From: Blastococcus aurantiacus
Lineage (GTDB): Bacteria > Actinomycetota > Actinomycetes > Mycobacteriales > Geodermatophilaceae
Assembly: GCF_900102425.1 (NCBI RefSeq)
Contig: NZ_FNBT01000010.1
Coordinates: forward strand, 124,001 to 188,000
Direction of reading: 5' to 3'
DNA: 64,000 nt
Below, piece by piece: positions 1 through 7,964 of the stretch. The notes under the pieces were generated by a model. That model did not search any database. It was not told the origin of the DNA and saw only the letters and a program-made list of their open reading frames with translations. Made by a program: the position numbers and the translations under genes. Each line of letters begins with the position of its first letter. Position 1 is the first letter of the stretch.

Positions 1-1611
1 CACCAGCACGACCCCGATCACCAGGGGTGTGGACTCGTCCAACTGGGACTTGAGGTCGAGGTTCTCCACCGGTGCGCCGCCGACAAGGGCGGAGTCGGGC
101 AGGTCCGCGCGCAGCCGGTCCACGAGCGTGGACAGCGCCGGGTCCGACGGGTCCATCGTCGGGACCGCCTGGATCATCGCTGGCTCGGCGCCGTCGGGGG
201 CGGGCATCGCCGGCAGAACGCCGGCAACAGCGGGGTCCCCGGCGAGGACGGCGCCGGCGGCCGGGGCGTCGGCAGTGTCGACGACGATCTGCAGCGTGCC
301 CGGCGCGCCCTCGCCGAACGCCTCCTGCACCTGGTCGTATCCGATCCGCGCGCTGGCGTCCTCGGGGAGAACCTTGATCGACGGCATCGCCGTCTTCAGG
401 CCGACGATGGGGGCGGCGAGGGCGAGCAGGACGAGCAGCGAGCCGATGCCGTAGGCGAGTGGGCGCTTCCACAGCCGTTCCCCCCACGCGGCGAAGCGTG
501 CGGAGCGGTGCTCGCCTGCGCGTGCCCAGGGCAGCGCGATTCGGTTGATCTTCAGGTCGAGCTTGTGGAGGACCAGGGGGAGCAGCGTGAGGGTGGCGGC
601 GAGGACGAAGACGACGGCGAGCATGATGCCGCCGGCCATCGACCGGAACGACGGTGAGGGCACCAGCATCACCGCTGTCAGCGAGACGAGCACCGTGGCG
701 CCCGAGAGCAGCACAGCCTTACCGGCGGTGTCCATGGTCTCGGCGATCGCGCGGACCGGGGACGCGCCCCCGCCCATCCGGGCCGCCCGGTAGCGCACCA
801 CCAGGAAGAGCGCGTAGTCGATGCCGAGTGCGAGGGCGAACATCATCGCGAAGTTCATGGCCCAGATGGAGACCGGGACGAGTTCGTTGATGAGGACCAG
901 AGACCCCGCTGAGGCGACCAGGCCGGCCAGGGTGAGGAGCAGTGGCAGGCCGGCTGCGACCAGCGCGCCGAAGGCCAGCACGAGGATGCCGAGGGTCACC
1001 GGCCAGGACAGCATCTCCGACTTGAGCATCGCGTCGAGGTTGGCCTCGTTGAAGTCCGACCACAGCAGGGACGCCCCGGTGGGGTTGACCTCCACCGTTC
1101 CGGTGGACAGCGCCTGCAGGGGCGCCTTGAGGTCGTCGGCGACCCGGACCATCTCGTTGGTGTCGGCGCCCGCGCCGGCGAGCAGGACGGCGGTGGTGCC
1201 GTCCGGGCTGAGGGTCGCACCGGGCTGTGGCTGGACCACCGTGCCGATCCGTTCGTCGCCGGCGAGCAGATCGGTGGCCCGTGCGAGGACGTCGGCTCCG
1301 GCACCCTCCGTGACCGGCCCGTCGGAGCGCTGCACGACCACCTGGATGGCGGAGCTGGCGTTGCCCCCGAAGTGGTCGACCGCGAGCTCGCGGACCGCCA
1401 CGGACTCCGAGCCGTCGGCCTGCCAGCCGGCGCCGGACAGCGCGGACTCGACGCGGGGCGCGAAGAAGCCGAGGCCGACGATCAGCAGCAGCCAGACGAC
1501 GGTCGTCGTCCGGGCGTGTGCGGTGACCCAGACCCCCAACCGGCCGAGCGGGCCGGGGCGGAAGAGAGTGGAGTCGGGCTCTGGATGGCGGCTGGGAGCC
1601 GTCGTGCTCAC
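1..1611 (-). CDS. MMPL/RND-family transporter, C-terminal part outside window
   Basis: Only the first 537 codons are in the window and the frame stays open to its edge. The protein starts MSTTAPSRHPEP, has a first membrane helix at about residues 38-57, a soluble outer domain of roughly 150 residues, and then clustered helices that include NFAMMFALALGIDYALFLV, a hallmark segment of MMPL transporters. This family exports lipids or hydrophobic small molecules with the proton gradient. The GTG start was chosen because it opens the hydrophobic N-terminus; it lies 43 bases behind the metallo-beta-lactamase gene on the same strand, so it is probably the last gene of the operon that begins at 3698. 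The substrate cannot be told. Family assignment is firm; membership of the operon is inferred from spacing. Confidence 0.88.
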   Translation of the reverse strand, partial: MSTTAPSRHPEPDSTLFRPGPLGRLGVWVTAHARTTTVVWLLLIVGLGFFAPRVESALSGAGWQADGSESVAVRELAVDHFGGNASSAIQVVVQRSDGPVTEGAGADVLARATDLLAGDERIGTVVQPQPGATLSPDGTTAVLLAGAGADTNEMVRVADDLKAPLQALSTGTVEVNPTGASLLWSDFNEANLDAMLKSEMLSWPVTLGILVLAFGALVAAGLPLLLTLAGLVASAGSLVLINELVPVSIWAMNFAMMFALALGIDYALFLVVRYRAARMGGGASPVRAIAETMDTAGKAVLLSGATVLVSLTAVMLVPSPSFRSMAGGIMLAVVFVLAATLTLLPLVLHKLDLKINRIALPWARAGEHRSARFAAWGERLWKRPLAYGIGSLLVLLALAAPIVGLKTAMPSIKVLPEDASARIGYDQVQEAFGEGAPGTLQIVVDTADAPAAGAVLAGDPAVAGVLPAMPAPDGAEPAMIQAVPTMDPSDPALSTLVDRLRADLPDSALVGGAPVENLDLKSQLDESTPLVIGVVLV

Positions 1612-1654
1612 TGGTCGGTCGCTTTCGTCGAGGGGCGGTGATGTGGCCGGGCGG

Positions 1655-3034
1655 TCAGCTGGTGGCGGAGTCGTCGTGCAGACCGGCGGCAGCCGCGCCG
1701 GAATCGGGGTCGCCGTAGCCGCCGTTCACCAGCACCGGGCGGCGGCCTGCGCGGGTGAGCAGCGAGGCCGCGATCGCAGCGCGATAGCCGGAGCCGCAGT
1801 ACACCCAGACGTTTCCGTCGGGGACCTCATCGATGCTGCCGGGCAGGTCGTGGATCGGGACGTGCCGGGAGCCGCGCACCCCGCCTCCGGCGCGCTCGTC
1901 GGCGCGCCGGGCGTCGAGCACCACCAGGTCGGGGTCGGCGGCCATCGCCGCGGCCAGTCCGGTGAAGTCGCTGACCGGGTAGGAGCTCAGCTCCCGGCCG
2001 GCGGCCAGGGCCTCGGGGCTGCCGACCGCGGCGCCGGCGAGCCGGTCGATGCCGATGCGGACCAGCTCGCGGCGGGCGTCGGCGACCTGCTCCTCGGTTT
2101 CCCCGATCAGGGTGATCGGCGCGCCGAAGGGAACCAGCCAGCCGACGTAGGTGACGAAGTTGGCGAGGGCCAGCTCGAAGTTCAGCGCGCCGGGCAGGTG
2201 ACCGGCCGCGAAGGCCGTCCGGCTGCGCAGGTCGATCACCCACTCGCCGGCCGCCAGCCGCTCGGCCAGCTCCGTGGGGTCCACCGGCCGCGGCATGGAT
2301 AGGTCCACGGGCGTCGGGCCGACGGCGTTGCCGGGGCCCATGTGGCTGTACCAGGCCGGGATGACGGTCAGCCCGGCGATGAGCTGGTCGACGAAGGTCT
2401 GCTCGTCCTGGGTGAGGGCCGGGTTGACGGCGACCTGCTCGCCGACGGTGGAGGAGTCGCCGCTGGTCGGGGTGGCGGAGCAGAAGCTGCCGAAGCCGTG
2501 CGTGGGGAAGACCGGGGTGCCGTCCGGGAGCTCGTCGGCCAGCCGGCGCACGGAGTGGTACTGGGCGTGGGTGAGCTCGTCGGTGTGCTCGGGGCCGACC
2601 AGGTCGGTGCGGCCGGTGGAGCCGTAGAGCATGGAGCCGCCGGTGAACACGGCCTGCACGTTCCGGTCGGCGTCGGCGAGCACGTAGCTGACGTGGTGGT
2701 GGGTGTGCCCGGGGGTGTGCAGCACGCGCAGTCGCATCGATCCGGCCTCGAGCACGTCGCCGTCACCGGCGGGCACCCGCTCGTACTCGACCGTGTCGCC
2801 GGCGGGGACGACGTAGTCCGCGCCAACGGTGGTGGCGAGCTCCAGCCCGCCGGTGAGGTAGTCGTTGTGCAGGTGGGTCTCCACGACGAGCGCGATGTGG
2901 ACGGCCCGCTTTTCGGCGAGCGCCAGCACGCGGTCGATGTCGCGCTGCGGGTCGACGACCACACCGACGCCGTCCTCGCTGATCAGGTAGCTGCGGTCGC
3001 CGAGGCCGGTGGTCTCGATGATGTCGATCTGCAT
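1655..3034 (-). CDS. Metallo-beta-lactamase/double-rhodanese fusion, persulfide dioxygenase-like (CstB type)
   Basis: The 459-residue protein has an N-terminal metallo-beta-lactamase domain (about 1-240) with the metal motif ETHLHNDYLTGG (H54, H56, D58), HTPGH near 106-110 and FPTHGFGS near 200. Two rhodanese domains follow: the first lacks a catalytic Cys, the second has VYCGSGYR with Cys413. This order matches CstB-like enzymes that oxidise persulfides and transfer sulfane sulfur in the cytoplasm. In the HxHxDH motif the last His is Tyr59, as in many actinobacterial relatives. The ATG at 3034 was chosen over upstream frame because it has an AGGAG-type site and opens with the conserved MQIDIIETTGLGDRSY. 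It lies 59 bases behind a rhodanese gene and 382 bases behind a CstR-like repressor gene. A weak repressor-type box is at 3052-3068. Confidence 0.9.
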   Translation of the reverse strand: MQIDIIETTGLGDRSYLISEDGVGVVVDPQRDIDRVLALAEKRAVHIALVVETHLHNDYLTGGLELATTVGADYVVPAGDTVEYERVPAGDGDVLEAGSMRLRVLHTPGHTHHHVSYVLADADRNVQAVFTGGSMLYGSTGRTDLVGPEHTDELTHAQYHSVRRLADELPDGTPVFPTHGFGSFCSATPTSGDSSTVGEQVAVNPALTQDEQTFVDQLIAGLTVIPAWYSHMGPGNAVGPTPVDLSMPRPVDPTELAERLAAGEWVIDLRSRTAFAAGHLPGALNFELALANFVTYVGWLVPFGAPITLIGETEEQVADARRELVRIGIDRLAGAAVGSPEALAAGRELSSYPVSDFTGLAAAMAADPDLVVLDARRADERAGGGVRGSRHVPIHDLPGSIDEVPDGNVWVYCGSGYRAAIAASLLTRAGRRPVLVNGGYGDPDSGAAAAGLHDDSATS

Positions 3035-3051
3035 AGGTGCTCCTAGGTACG

Positions 3052-3068
3052 GTACGGGGCAGGGGTAT
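3052..3068. promoter_or_regulatory. Weak CsoR/CstR-type half-site before the MBL-rhodanese gene
   Basis: The 17 bases GTACGGGGCAGGGGTAT end in GGGGTAT, the right half of the repressor boxes found elsewhere in the window, but the left half does not match. A very similar 17-mer stands before the DHA2 transporter at 61739-61755. The assignment rests only on this similarity and position. Confidence 0.3.
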
Positions 3069-3093
3069 CTGCGAGACAAATGGATGGCTGTCG

Positions 3094-3399
3094 TCAGACG
3101 GTGGGGCGACCTTCGGCGAGCCACTGCGTCATGCCGCCGTCGAGGTCGGCCACGTCGTAGCCCTGGCCCGCGAGGAACTGGGCGGCCTGCGAGCTGCGCC
3201 CACCACTGCGGCACACGGTGATGACCGGACGGCTGCGATCGAGCTCGAAGGCGCGGGCGGACAACTGGCCCAGCGGGATGTGCGTGCTGCCGGCGATCCG
3301 GCCGTCGGCCAGCTCGCTCGCCTCGCGGACGTCGAGCAGGACGGCCTCGGTGCGGTCGGCGGCCTGGGCGGGGGTGAGCTGCGGGATCTGCGGGTTCAT
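3094..3399 (-). CDS. Single-domain rhodanese (sulfurtransferase)
   Basis: A 101-residue protein that is one complete rhodanese domain: it has LLDVREASEL near residue 21, GAHIP-like STHIPLGQL near 38, and the active-site loop VCRSGGRSS with the persulfide-forming Cys near residue 64. Such proteins carry sulfane sulfur between thiols in the cytoplasm. It lies 17 bases behind the CstR-like repressor gene and ahead of the MBL-rhodanese gene on the same strand, the usual setting of persulfide detoxification operons. A GGAG sequence precedes the ATG. The family is certain; the exact sulfur donor and acceptor are unknown. Confidence 0.9.
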   Translation of the reverse strand: MNPQIPQLTPAQAADRTEAVLLDVREASELADGRIAGSTHIPLGQLSARAFELDRSRPVITVCRSGGRSSQAAQFLAGQGYDVADLDGGMTQWLAEGRPTV

Positions 3400-3416
3400 G
3401 ACAACTCCAGGAGGGG

Positions 3417-3698
3417 TCAGGCGAGGGAGAGGAACAGGCGCTCGAGCTCGCGCAAGTCGACGTCGCGCGTCTCGCCGTCCTCGTTGGTCGAGCAGTAGCG
3501 CATCCCGGTGGAGACGACGGCGAAGCCGGCCTTGCTCAGCGCCTTGGAGGCGGCGGCGAGCTGGGTGACGACGGCCGAGCAGTCCCTGCCGTCCTCGATC
3601 ATGCGGACGATGCCGCCGATCTGACCTTCGATGCGCTTGAGCCGCTTGACGACGTCGGCGAGTTCGCCCTGGGGGATGTCCACGATCTCAGGATACAT
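3417..3698 (-). CDS. cstR: CsoR-family repressor, CstR-like (persulfide-sensing type)
   Basis: A 93-residue helical DUF156/CsoR-family protein starting MYPEIVDIPQ. The two conserved cysteines are Cys40 (GRDCSAV) and Cys69 (MRYCS). Copper-sensing CsoR proteins have a His 25 residues after the first Cys; here that position is Gly65, so the copper site is incomplete and the protein matches the Cys-Cys layout of persulfide sensors (CstR). The setting agrees, since rhodanese and MBL-rhodanese genes follow directly. The start codon lies inside a perfect 24-base palindrome, so the repressor would block its own transcript. An upstream in-frame start would add MIHTPGG, but the conserved family start is at MYPE. 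Calling it CstR is an inference from missing His and neighbours. Confidence 0.85.
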   Translation of the reverse strand: MYPEIVDIPQGELADVVKRLKRIEGQIGGIVRMIEDGRDCSAVVTQLAAASKALSKAGFAVVSTGMRYCSTNEDGETRDVDLRELERLFLSLA

Positions 3699-3716
3699 AC
3701 CCCCGGGGGTATGTAT
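3693..3716. promoter_or_regulatory. Perfect 24-bp palindrome, likely CstR operator
   Basis: The sequence is a perfect inverted repeat with ATACATACCCC C on the left and its complement on the right (core ATACCCCCGGGGGTAT). CsoR/CstR repressors bind G/C-tract palindromes flanked by AT of just this kind. It overlaps the start codon of the repressor gene, which suggests autoregulation and either a leaderless or a very short-leader transcript. Confidence 0.75.
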
Positions 3717-4167
3717 CACCAGTCAACGCAGCGGGACCACGACAAGGGCGAGGTTTGGTCACTTCGGCGACCCGGGCCCCCGCCCCTCGCGGGATGGAGA
3801 CGGCGGATCTGGGGCCGCCCCCGGCGGGCCCGTGAGCGGCGGTAGCGGCGCCTCCTTCGGTGCCTCGACTGGCGCCGGGACTCGACGGACGCAGTCGTCG
3901 TCTGGGGCGCAGACGATCACGCGCCATCAGCAAGCCATCCGATGGCCGAGTTGGCCGAAGGCGCGCTGCCGATTCCAGCATCCCGCACTCACGGGTGAGC
4001 CATAAGCGGCACCTCCGGGGAGCGAGAACCTCCAGTAAGGCACCAGTACTCGAATCAGGGGCCGGTCCGCCGACTCTCTCGCAATCGAGACTGATCAAAC
4101 GGGCAGCGGCCAGCTTGCGGGTTGATTACTGGAGAGCGACCGGGGGTCGTTCAACACAGTCGGCGGC
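3717..4167. other. Gene-free stretch between cst-like operon and conjugation operon
   Basis: About 450 bases divide the divergently read repressor gene from the first gene of the conjugation operon. I see no credible reading frame, tRNA or insertion sequence here. It must hold the promoter of the plus-strand operon, but no clear promoter can be picked by eye. It may also contain one boundary of the mobile module. Confidence 0.5.
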
Positions 4168-5151
4168 ATGAAGTTCAGGCAAGTGTCGCCGGCGAACGAA
4201 GCCGCATCCAGTTCGATCAATGGGCCCGGGCGCGGGGGCGTTGGCTTCGTTCCTCCAGGAGTGACGCGGTCGATGACAATCGAGGCGATGCGTGCGGCCG
4301 TCGTCGCGATTCGCGCTGGCGTCTTTGACGATATCGAAGCAACGGACATCGTCGCGGAGGCGTCGAGAGCCGTGGTCGTTGACGGAGTTGACCGGGAGGT
4401 TGGCGTCCACCGTCCCTGGTTGGACGGTACCGCGGGAGGGTCTGTCGCGTTGGTGCTGGCCGCTCACGGTGGAGCGGGCGCATCCACCGTCGCCCTGGCG
4501 GTCGCCGAGGCGCTGACGGACAGCGGTCGGGTGCACCTGCTCGACTTCGGCGAGCCCATCTGGTCGGGGTTGGCGGCGGCGGCGAGCATCGAGCTGGGTT
4601 CGGAGGGCGCATTCTGGTGGCGCGGCCGTCGTGGACGCCTCGACCTCTCCCGTCTCGCTCGACACCGAACCGACGGAGGACTGCCGTCCCCGCCAGAGCT
4701 CGACGGAGGGGCACGGCGACTGGTTGTCGACGCCGGATGGGCGCTAACCACAGCGCTGCTGCAAGCCTGCTCGAACCAGGTGATCTTGCTCGGCGAGCAG
4801 GTGGTCGTGGTGACCCGGGTGACGGTCCCGGCAGTTCGGCAGACCGAACGCGCATTGACCGCCGTCGGCAACGAAGCGGTAGTGGCGGCAGTGGGGCCGG
4901 CGCGCTGGCCCAGGGCGGTCGAGGCGAGCTGCGGACCACGGCTGGCTGAACTGCGGGCGCTCGGTCGCGTCGTACGGGTACCGATTGACCGGCGGCTGGA
5001 AGTTTCGGGCCTCACCGGTGATCGGTTGCCCGCGGCGGTAGCGGCGGCCGGCCGCTCGCTGGCCGTCCTGCTGGCGCCCGCGACGTCGCGCGCTGAGCAG
5101 CGCCGTCGGGCGGCCTCGCCGCAGACGGAAGCGGCGGGGGAGACCCGATGA
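4168..5151 (+). CDS. ParA/CpaE-like P-loop ATPase of the conjugation operon
   Basis: A 327-residue protein. Its central part reads ALVLAAHGGAGASTVALAV near residues 94-112, a deviant Walker A motif of the ParA/MinD type (GGxGxST), then HLLDFGEP in the place of the usual DxD motif. The last 40 residues are rich in Arg and Ala. Proteins of this kind position or load secretion machinery on the inner membrane face. It is the first gene of the plus-strand operon and overlaps the next gene by four bases (ATGA). The start is uncertain: an internal ATG at codon 36 (MTIEAMRAAV) is possible because no strong ribosome site precedes 4168. Catalytic Lys after the P-loop is replaced by Ala (GAGAST), so ATPase activity is not assured. 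Confidence 0.7.
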   Translation: MKFRQVSPANEAASSSINGPGRGGVGFVPPGVTRSMTIEAMRAAVVAIRAGVFDDIEATDIVAEASRAVVVDGVDREVGVHRPWLDGTAGGSVALVLAAHGGAGASTVALAVAEALTDSGRVHLLDFGEPIWSGLAAAASIELGSEGAFWWRGRRGRLDLSRLARHRTDGGLPSPPELDGGARRLVVDAGWALTTALLQACSNQVILLGEQVVVVTRVTVPAVRQTERALTAVGNEAVVAAVGPARWPRAVEASCGPRLAELRALGRVVRVPIDRRLEVSGLTGDRLPAAVAAAGRSLAVLLAPATSRAEQRRRAASPQTEAAGETR

Positions 5152-5534
5152 CGCTTCGGTGTCGCGGAACCGCAGTGGCGGCACTGCGGGCTGCCTCGAT
5201 CGTCGCGCTTGCTGTCTGCGGGCTGGTTTGGCTGAGCGCGGGGCCTGCAACAGCTGCACCGGTGGACCTGACGGCGGCGGTCTGCCCGGAGGCGCCACCC
5301 GGGATGCAGACTTTTGCCGACGACGTGACCGCCTGGGTGAAGTGGGGCGTGCTGGCGCTGATCGGGATCGGCGCCGTCATTTCGCTGGGGTCCATCCTGG
5401 TCGGCCGGATCTTCTCCCACCCCCACGCTTCCCGGTACGGGGCGATGGGCGTCGCGGTGGTCGTGATGGTGGCCATCACCTACACGGTCATCCTCGTGAT
5501 CCTAGATTCGATCACCGGCAGCGGGTGCACCTGA
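5148..5534 (+). CDS. Small pilin-like membrane protein (TrbC/VirB2-like position)
   Basis: A 128-residue protein with a cleavable-looking signal sequence ending near TAAPVDLTA, two Cys residues (CPEAPPG and the C-terminal SGCT) and two membrane helices, one near residues 62-84 and one near 100-120. Size, topology and position after the ATPase gene fit the VirB2/TrbC pilin of actinobacterial type IV secretion systems. Sequence identity to proven pilins cannot be claimed. It overlaps both neighbours (ATGA upstream, TGATG downstream), so it is co-translated with them. Confidence 0.65.
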   Translation: MTLRCRGTAVAALRAASIVALAVCGLVWLSAGPATAAPVDLTAAVCPEAPPGMQTFADDVTAWVKWGVLALIGIGAVISLGSILVGRIFSHPHASRYGAMGVAVVVMVAITYTVILVILDSITGSGCT

Positions 5535-6349
5535 TGCGCGGCCGGAGAGAGATCCAGGTTGGCGGAGTTCCGCCGGCGTGGAGTCCCAGAAAGTTGCTCT
5601 CGGTCCTGGCCGCCTGCGCGGTGGCGGGACTACTCGTGCTGGCCGGGCTTGTGTTCACGCTGGTCGGAGCCCTGAGAGGCGACGATCCGACGCGGCCACA
5701 GGCTCAGCCCGACTCGAGGACAACGTCGTCTGCAGCCGTCACGGAAGGAGACGCCCTCGCCGCCGCTCCCATGCCAAGCGCCGCCCCGGAGGCGGCTCTG
5801 CCCGGCCCGGTGTCGAACCAGGTCGCGGCGGTCATCGAGGTGCCGCGAGCCACCGCCGTCGGTCCGGCCGACGTGCCCACCGGCTTCCCTCGCACGCCGG
5901 AGGGGGCACTGGCGCAACTCGCGGCGATCGACGTGACGGCGATGCAGTCCGGCTCGATGGACGGCGTGCGTCAGGTGATCGCCGAGTGGGCCCTTCCAGG
6001 TGGACCCACTTCCGAGTCGTGGACCGGCGTCGACGGAATGGCGAGCCTGTTGTCGGCGGCCGGCCTGTCCGGTGCCGGCTCCCCTCAGCTCGCGATCGTC
6101 GTCCGCCCGGTGATGGGACTCGTCAAAGGGATGAGCGGCCCGGAGTTCGCAGTGGTGTGCGTGAACTTCGAGTTCACCGTCACGGTGGAGCAGACCTCGC
6201 GAATCGCCATCGCCGACTGCCAGCGCATGGCTTGGACCGGAGGCCGTTGGCGTATTGGGGCGGGAGCCGAACCGGCCCCCGCGGCGGCAGCCTGGCCAGG
6301 CACTGACGCAGCGATCGCCGTTGGTTGGCGGGATCTGCGCGATGCCTAG
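5534..6349 (+). CDS. Membrane-anchored conjugation protein, possibly VirB8/TcpC-like
   Basis: A 271-residue protein with a short basic N-terminus, one membrane helix at about residues 22-45, a Pro/Ala-rich linker to residue 100, and a compact C-terminal domain with two Cys (VCVNFEF and ADCQRM) that would lie outside the membrane. The bitopic layout and the NTF2-like-sized domain recall VirB8/TcpC subunits of the secretion channel, but no diagnostic motif is visible. The ATG at 5534 was chosen because it overlaps the upstream stop (TGATG) and opens the hydrophobic segment; upstream sequence in this frame is a shadow of the pilin gene. It overlaps the next gene by eight bases. Confidence 0.6.
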   Translation: MRGRREIQVGGVPPAWSPRKLLSVLAACAVAGLLVLAGLVFTLVGALRGDDPTRPQAQPDSRTTSSAAVTEGDALAAAPMPSAAPEAALPGPVSNQVAAVIEVPRATAVGPADVPTGFPRTPEGALAQLAAIDVTAMQSGSMDGVRQVIAEWALPGGPTSESWTGVDGMASLLSAAGLSGAGSPQLAIVVRPVMGLVKGMSGPEFAVVCVNFEFTVTVEQTSRIAIADCQRMAWTGGRWRIGAGAEPAPAAAAWPGTDAAIAVGWRDLRDA

Positions 6350-7964
6350 GGTCCGACTCGGGCGACGCCGCTGGTGGCCGCGCGTGCGCGGACTGGTTGT
6401 CGTCCTGGCGCTCGCGGCGGTGGCGTGGCTGGTGATGGCTGCTCCGGCCTCGGCCGACCAAACGGCGGTGGCGTTTCCCGCGGCTCCGGCGGCAGGGTTC
6501 AACGCTCTGCCGTGTCTGCCGATCAACCCGTTCTGCGTGGTCGGCGAGGCAGCCGGTGCTGTCGTCGCCGATGTGTGGACCGACGCCATGTTGGCACTGT
6601 GGGACGCCGGCTTGTGGATGCTGAGCCTGGCTTTCTCCGTGGTCGATGCCCTGGCCACCCCTGACTTGTCCGCCGGCGGTCCGTTGGCGGGGGTCTATCC
6701 GGTGACCTTCGGCATCGGTGCCACCGTGGCGGCGCTCATGGCGCTGGTCCAGCTGGGCGTTGCGGCTGTGCGCCGAGACGGGCAGACGCTCGGCCGCCTG
6801 TTGATCGGCCTGCTGCAGTTCGGTCTGGTTTGGGCCGGCTACGTCGGCGTGGCGGCGCTGCTGGTCACTGGCGTCTCCGGGCTGACCACCGCGCTGCTGC
6901 GCAGCCTGCTGGACATCGAGAACATGGCCTCCTTCGACCCGTCGATCAGCGTGAGCCGTGACCTGGTCGACGGCACGGTCGCCACGGTGCTCGGCGTCTC
7001 ATCGGTCTTTCTGCTGGTGCCCGCAAGCGTGGGCTACCTGCTTCTGATGCTGGTCCGCGAAGCAGCGCTGATCGTGCTGGCGGCGACATCGGCGATCTCA
7101 GCCGGTGGCCTGCTGGCACAGACCTCGAGCGCCTGGTTCTGGCGGAGCCTGCGCTGGTTCCTCGCGGCGCTGCTCGTCTCCCCGGTCGCGGTCCTGGTTC
7201 TCGGTGTCGGTGTGACCATCACGGAGGGCGTCATTACCGGTGCCGAGGAGACGAGCACCGAGGCCGCGGTCGGCCTGGCCGTGGTCGGTTGCCTCCTGAT
7301 CCTGCTCGGTGCGATCTGCCCGCTGGCACTGTTCCGGCTGCTGGCGTTCGTCGATCCCGGCACCTCCAGCGGAGCGGCTCTGCGTTCCTCGCTGGCCGCC
7401 TCCGGCGGAGTCATGGGCGCGCTGCAGAAGGCCGGTGGCGGGCGAGCGGCCGTGGCCACCGCGGCGGCGGGTGGCGCATCCGGTGGGGTGGCCGCCTCGG
7501 GGGCGGCCGTCCGAATGGCCGGGGACCGGGCGCAGGGGGAGTCGACCGCCGACACCGCGACGCAGGGCAGATTTGCCGGCGCGCTGCGTGCGCTGAGCAC
7601 CGGCACCTCAGGGGCGGGGCGGCTGGCAGCGGGCGTGGCGGCTTCGGCGGCAGACGTGCTGTCGGGCGCCGGAGTCGGACACGCACACCCTTACTACGGG
7701 CCGCCGCTGCCCGCCCGGGTACCTGCGCGCGGCAACGGCCACCCCGGAGGGACGGTGCCCCCCGGCGAGCACGGCCGAGGGCCCGGTCCCGATGACGGCG
7801 GACCCGGGCAGCCTGGCCCGGGCGGGACGACCGAGAACGGGCACGCTCAGTACCCCGGAGGTGGCCCTTCTGCGCACTGGCCCGCCGAACGCCTCGACGG
7901 TTTGGCACCTGACCGACCCGGTGAGAGCGGCCCGACCGGCCCAAGTCAGGACGACGCCCGATGA
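6342..7964 (+). CDS. VirB6/TrbL-like polytopic channel protein
   Basis: A 540-residue protein with a signal-like first helix (LVVVLALAAVAWLVMAAPASA), then at least six membrane helices between residues 85 and 370, and a long disordered tail rich in Gly, Ala, Pro and His after about residue 400. This is the layout of TrbL/VirB6 inner-membrane subunits of conjugation machines. The first domain has a Cys pair (LPCLPINPFCVV). The ATG at 6342 overlaps the stop of the gene before it; the tail overlaps the SCO6880-type gene by four bases. The 150-residue hydrophilic tail is the least conserved part and its role is unknown. Confidence 0.75.
   Translation: MPRVRLGRRRWWPRVRGLVVVLALAAVAWLVMAAPASADQTAVAFPAAPAAGFNALPCLPINPFCVVGEAAGAVVADVWTDAMLALWDAGLWMLSLAFSVVDALATPDLSAGGPLAGVYPVTFGIGATVAALMALVQLGVAAVRRDGQTLGRLLIGLLQFGLVWAGYVGVAALLVTGVSGLTTALLRSLLDIENMASFDPSISVSRDLVDGTVATVLGVSSVFLLVPASVGYLLLMLVREAALIVLAATSAISAGGLLAQTSSAWFWRSLRWFLAALLVSPVAVLVLGVGVTITEGVITGAEETSTEAAVGLAVVGCLLILLGAICPLALFRLLAFVDPGTSSGAALRSSLAASGGVMGALQKAGGGRAAVATAAAGGASGGVAASGAAVRMAGDRAQGESTADTATQGRFAGALRALSTGTSGAGRLAAGVAASAADVLSGAGVGHAHPYYGPPLPARVPARGNGHPGGTVPPGEHGRGPGPDDGGPGQPGPGGTTENGHAQYPGGGPSAHWPAERLDGLAPDRPGESGPTGPSQDDAR

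Noticed and set aside
821-2302. Long plus-strand frame opposite the MMPL and MBL-rhodanese genes
   Set aside because: It is Arg/Ala/Ser-rich, lacks motifs and lies antisense to two genes with clear domains; a shadow of high G+C.
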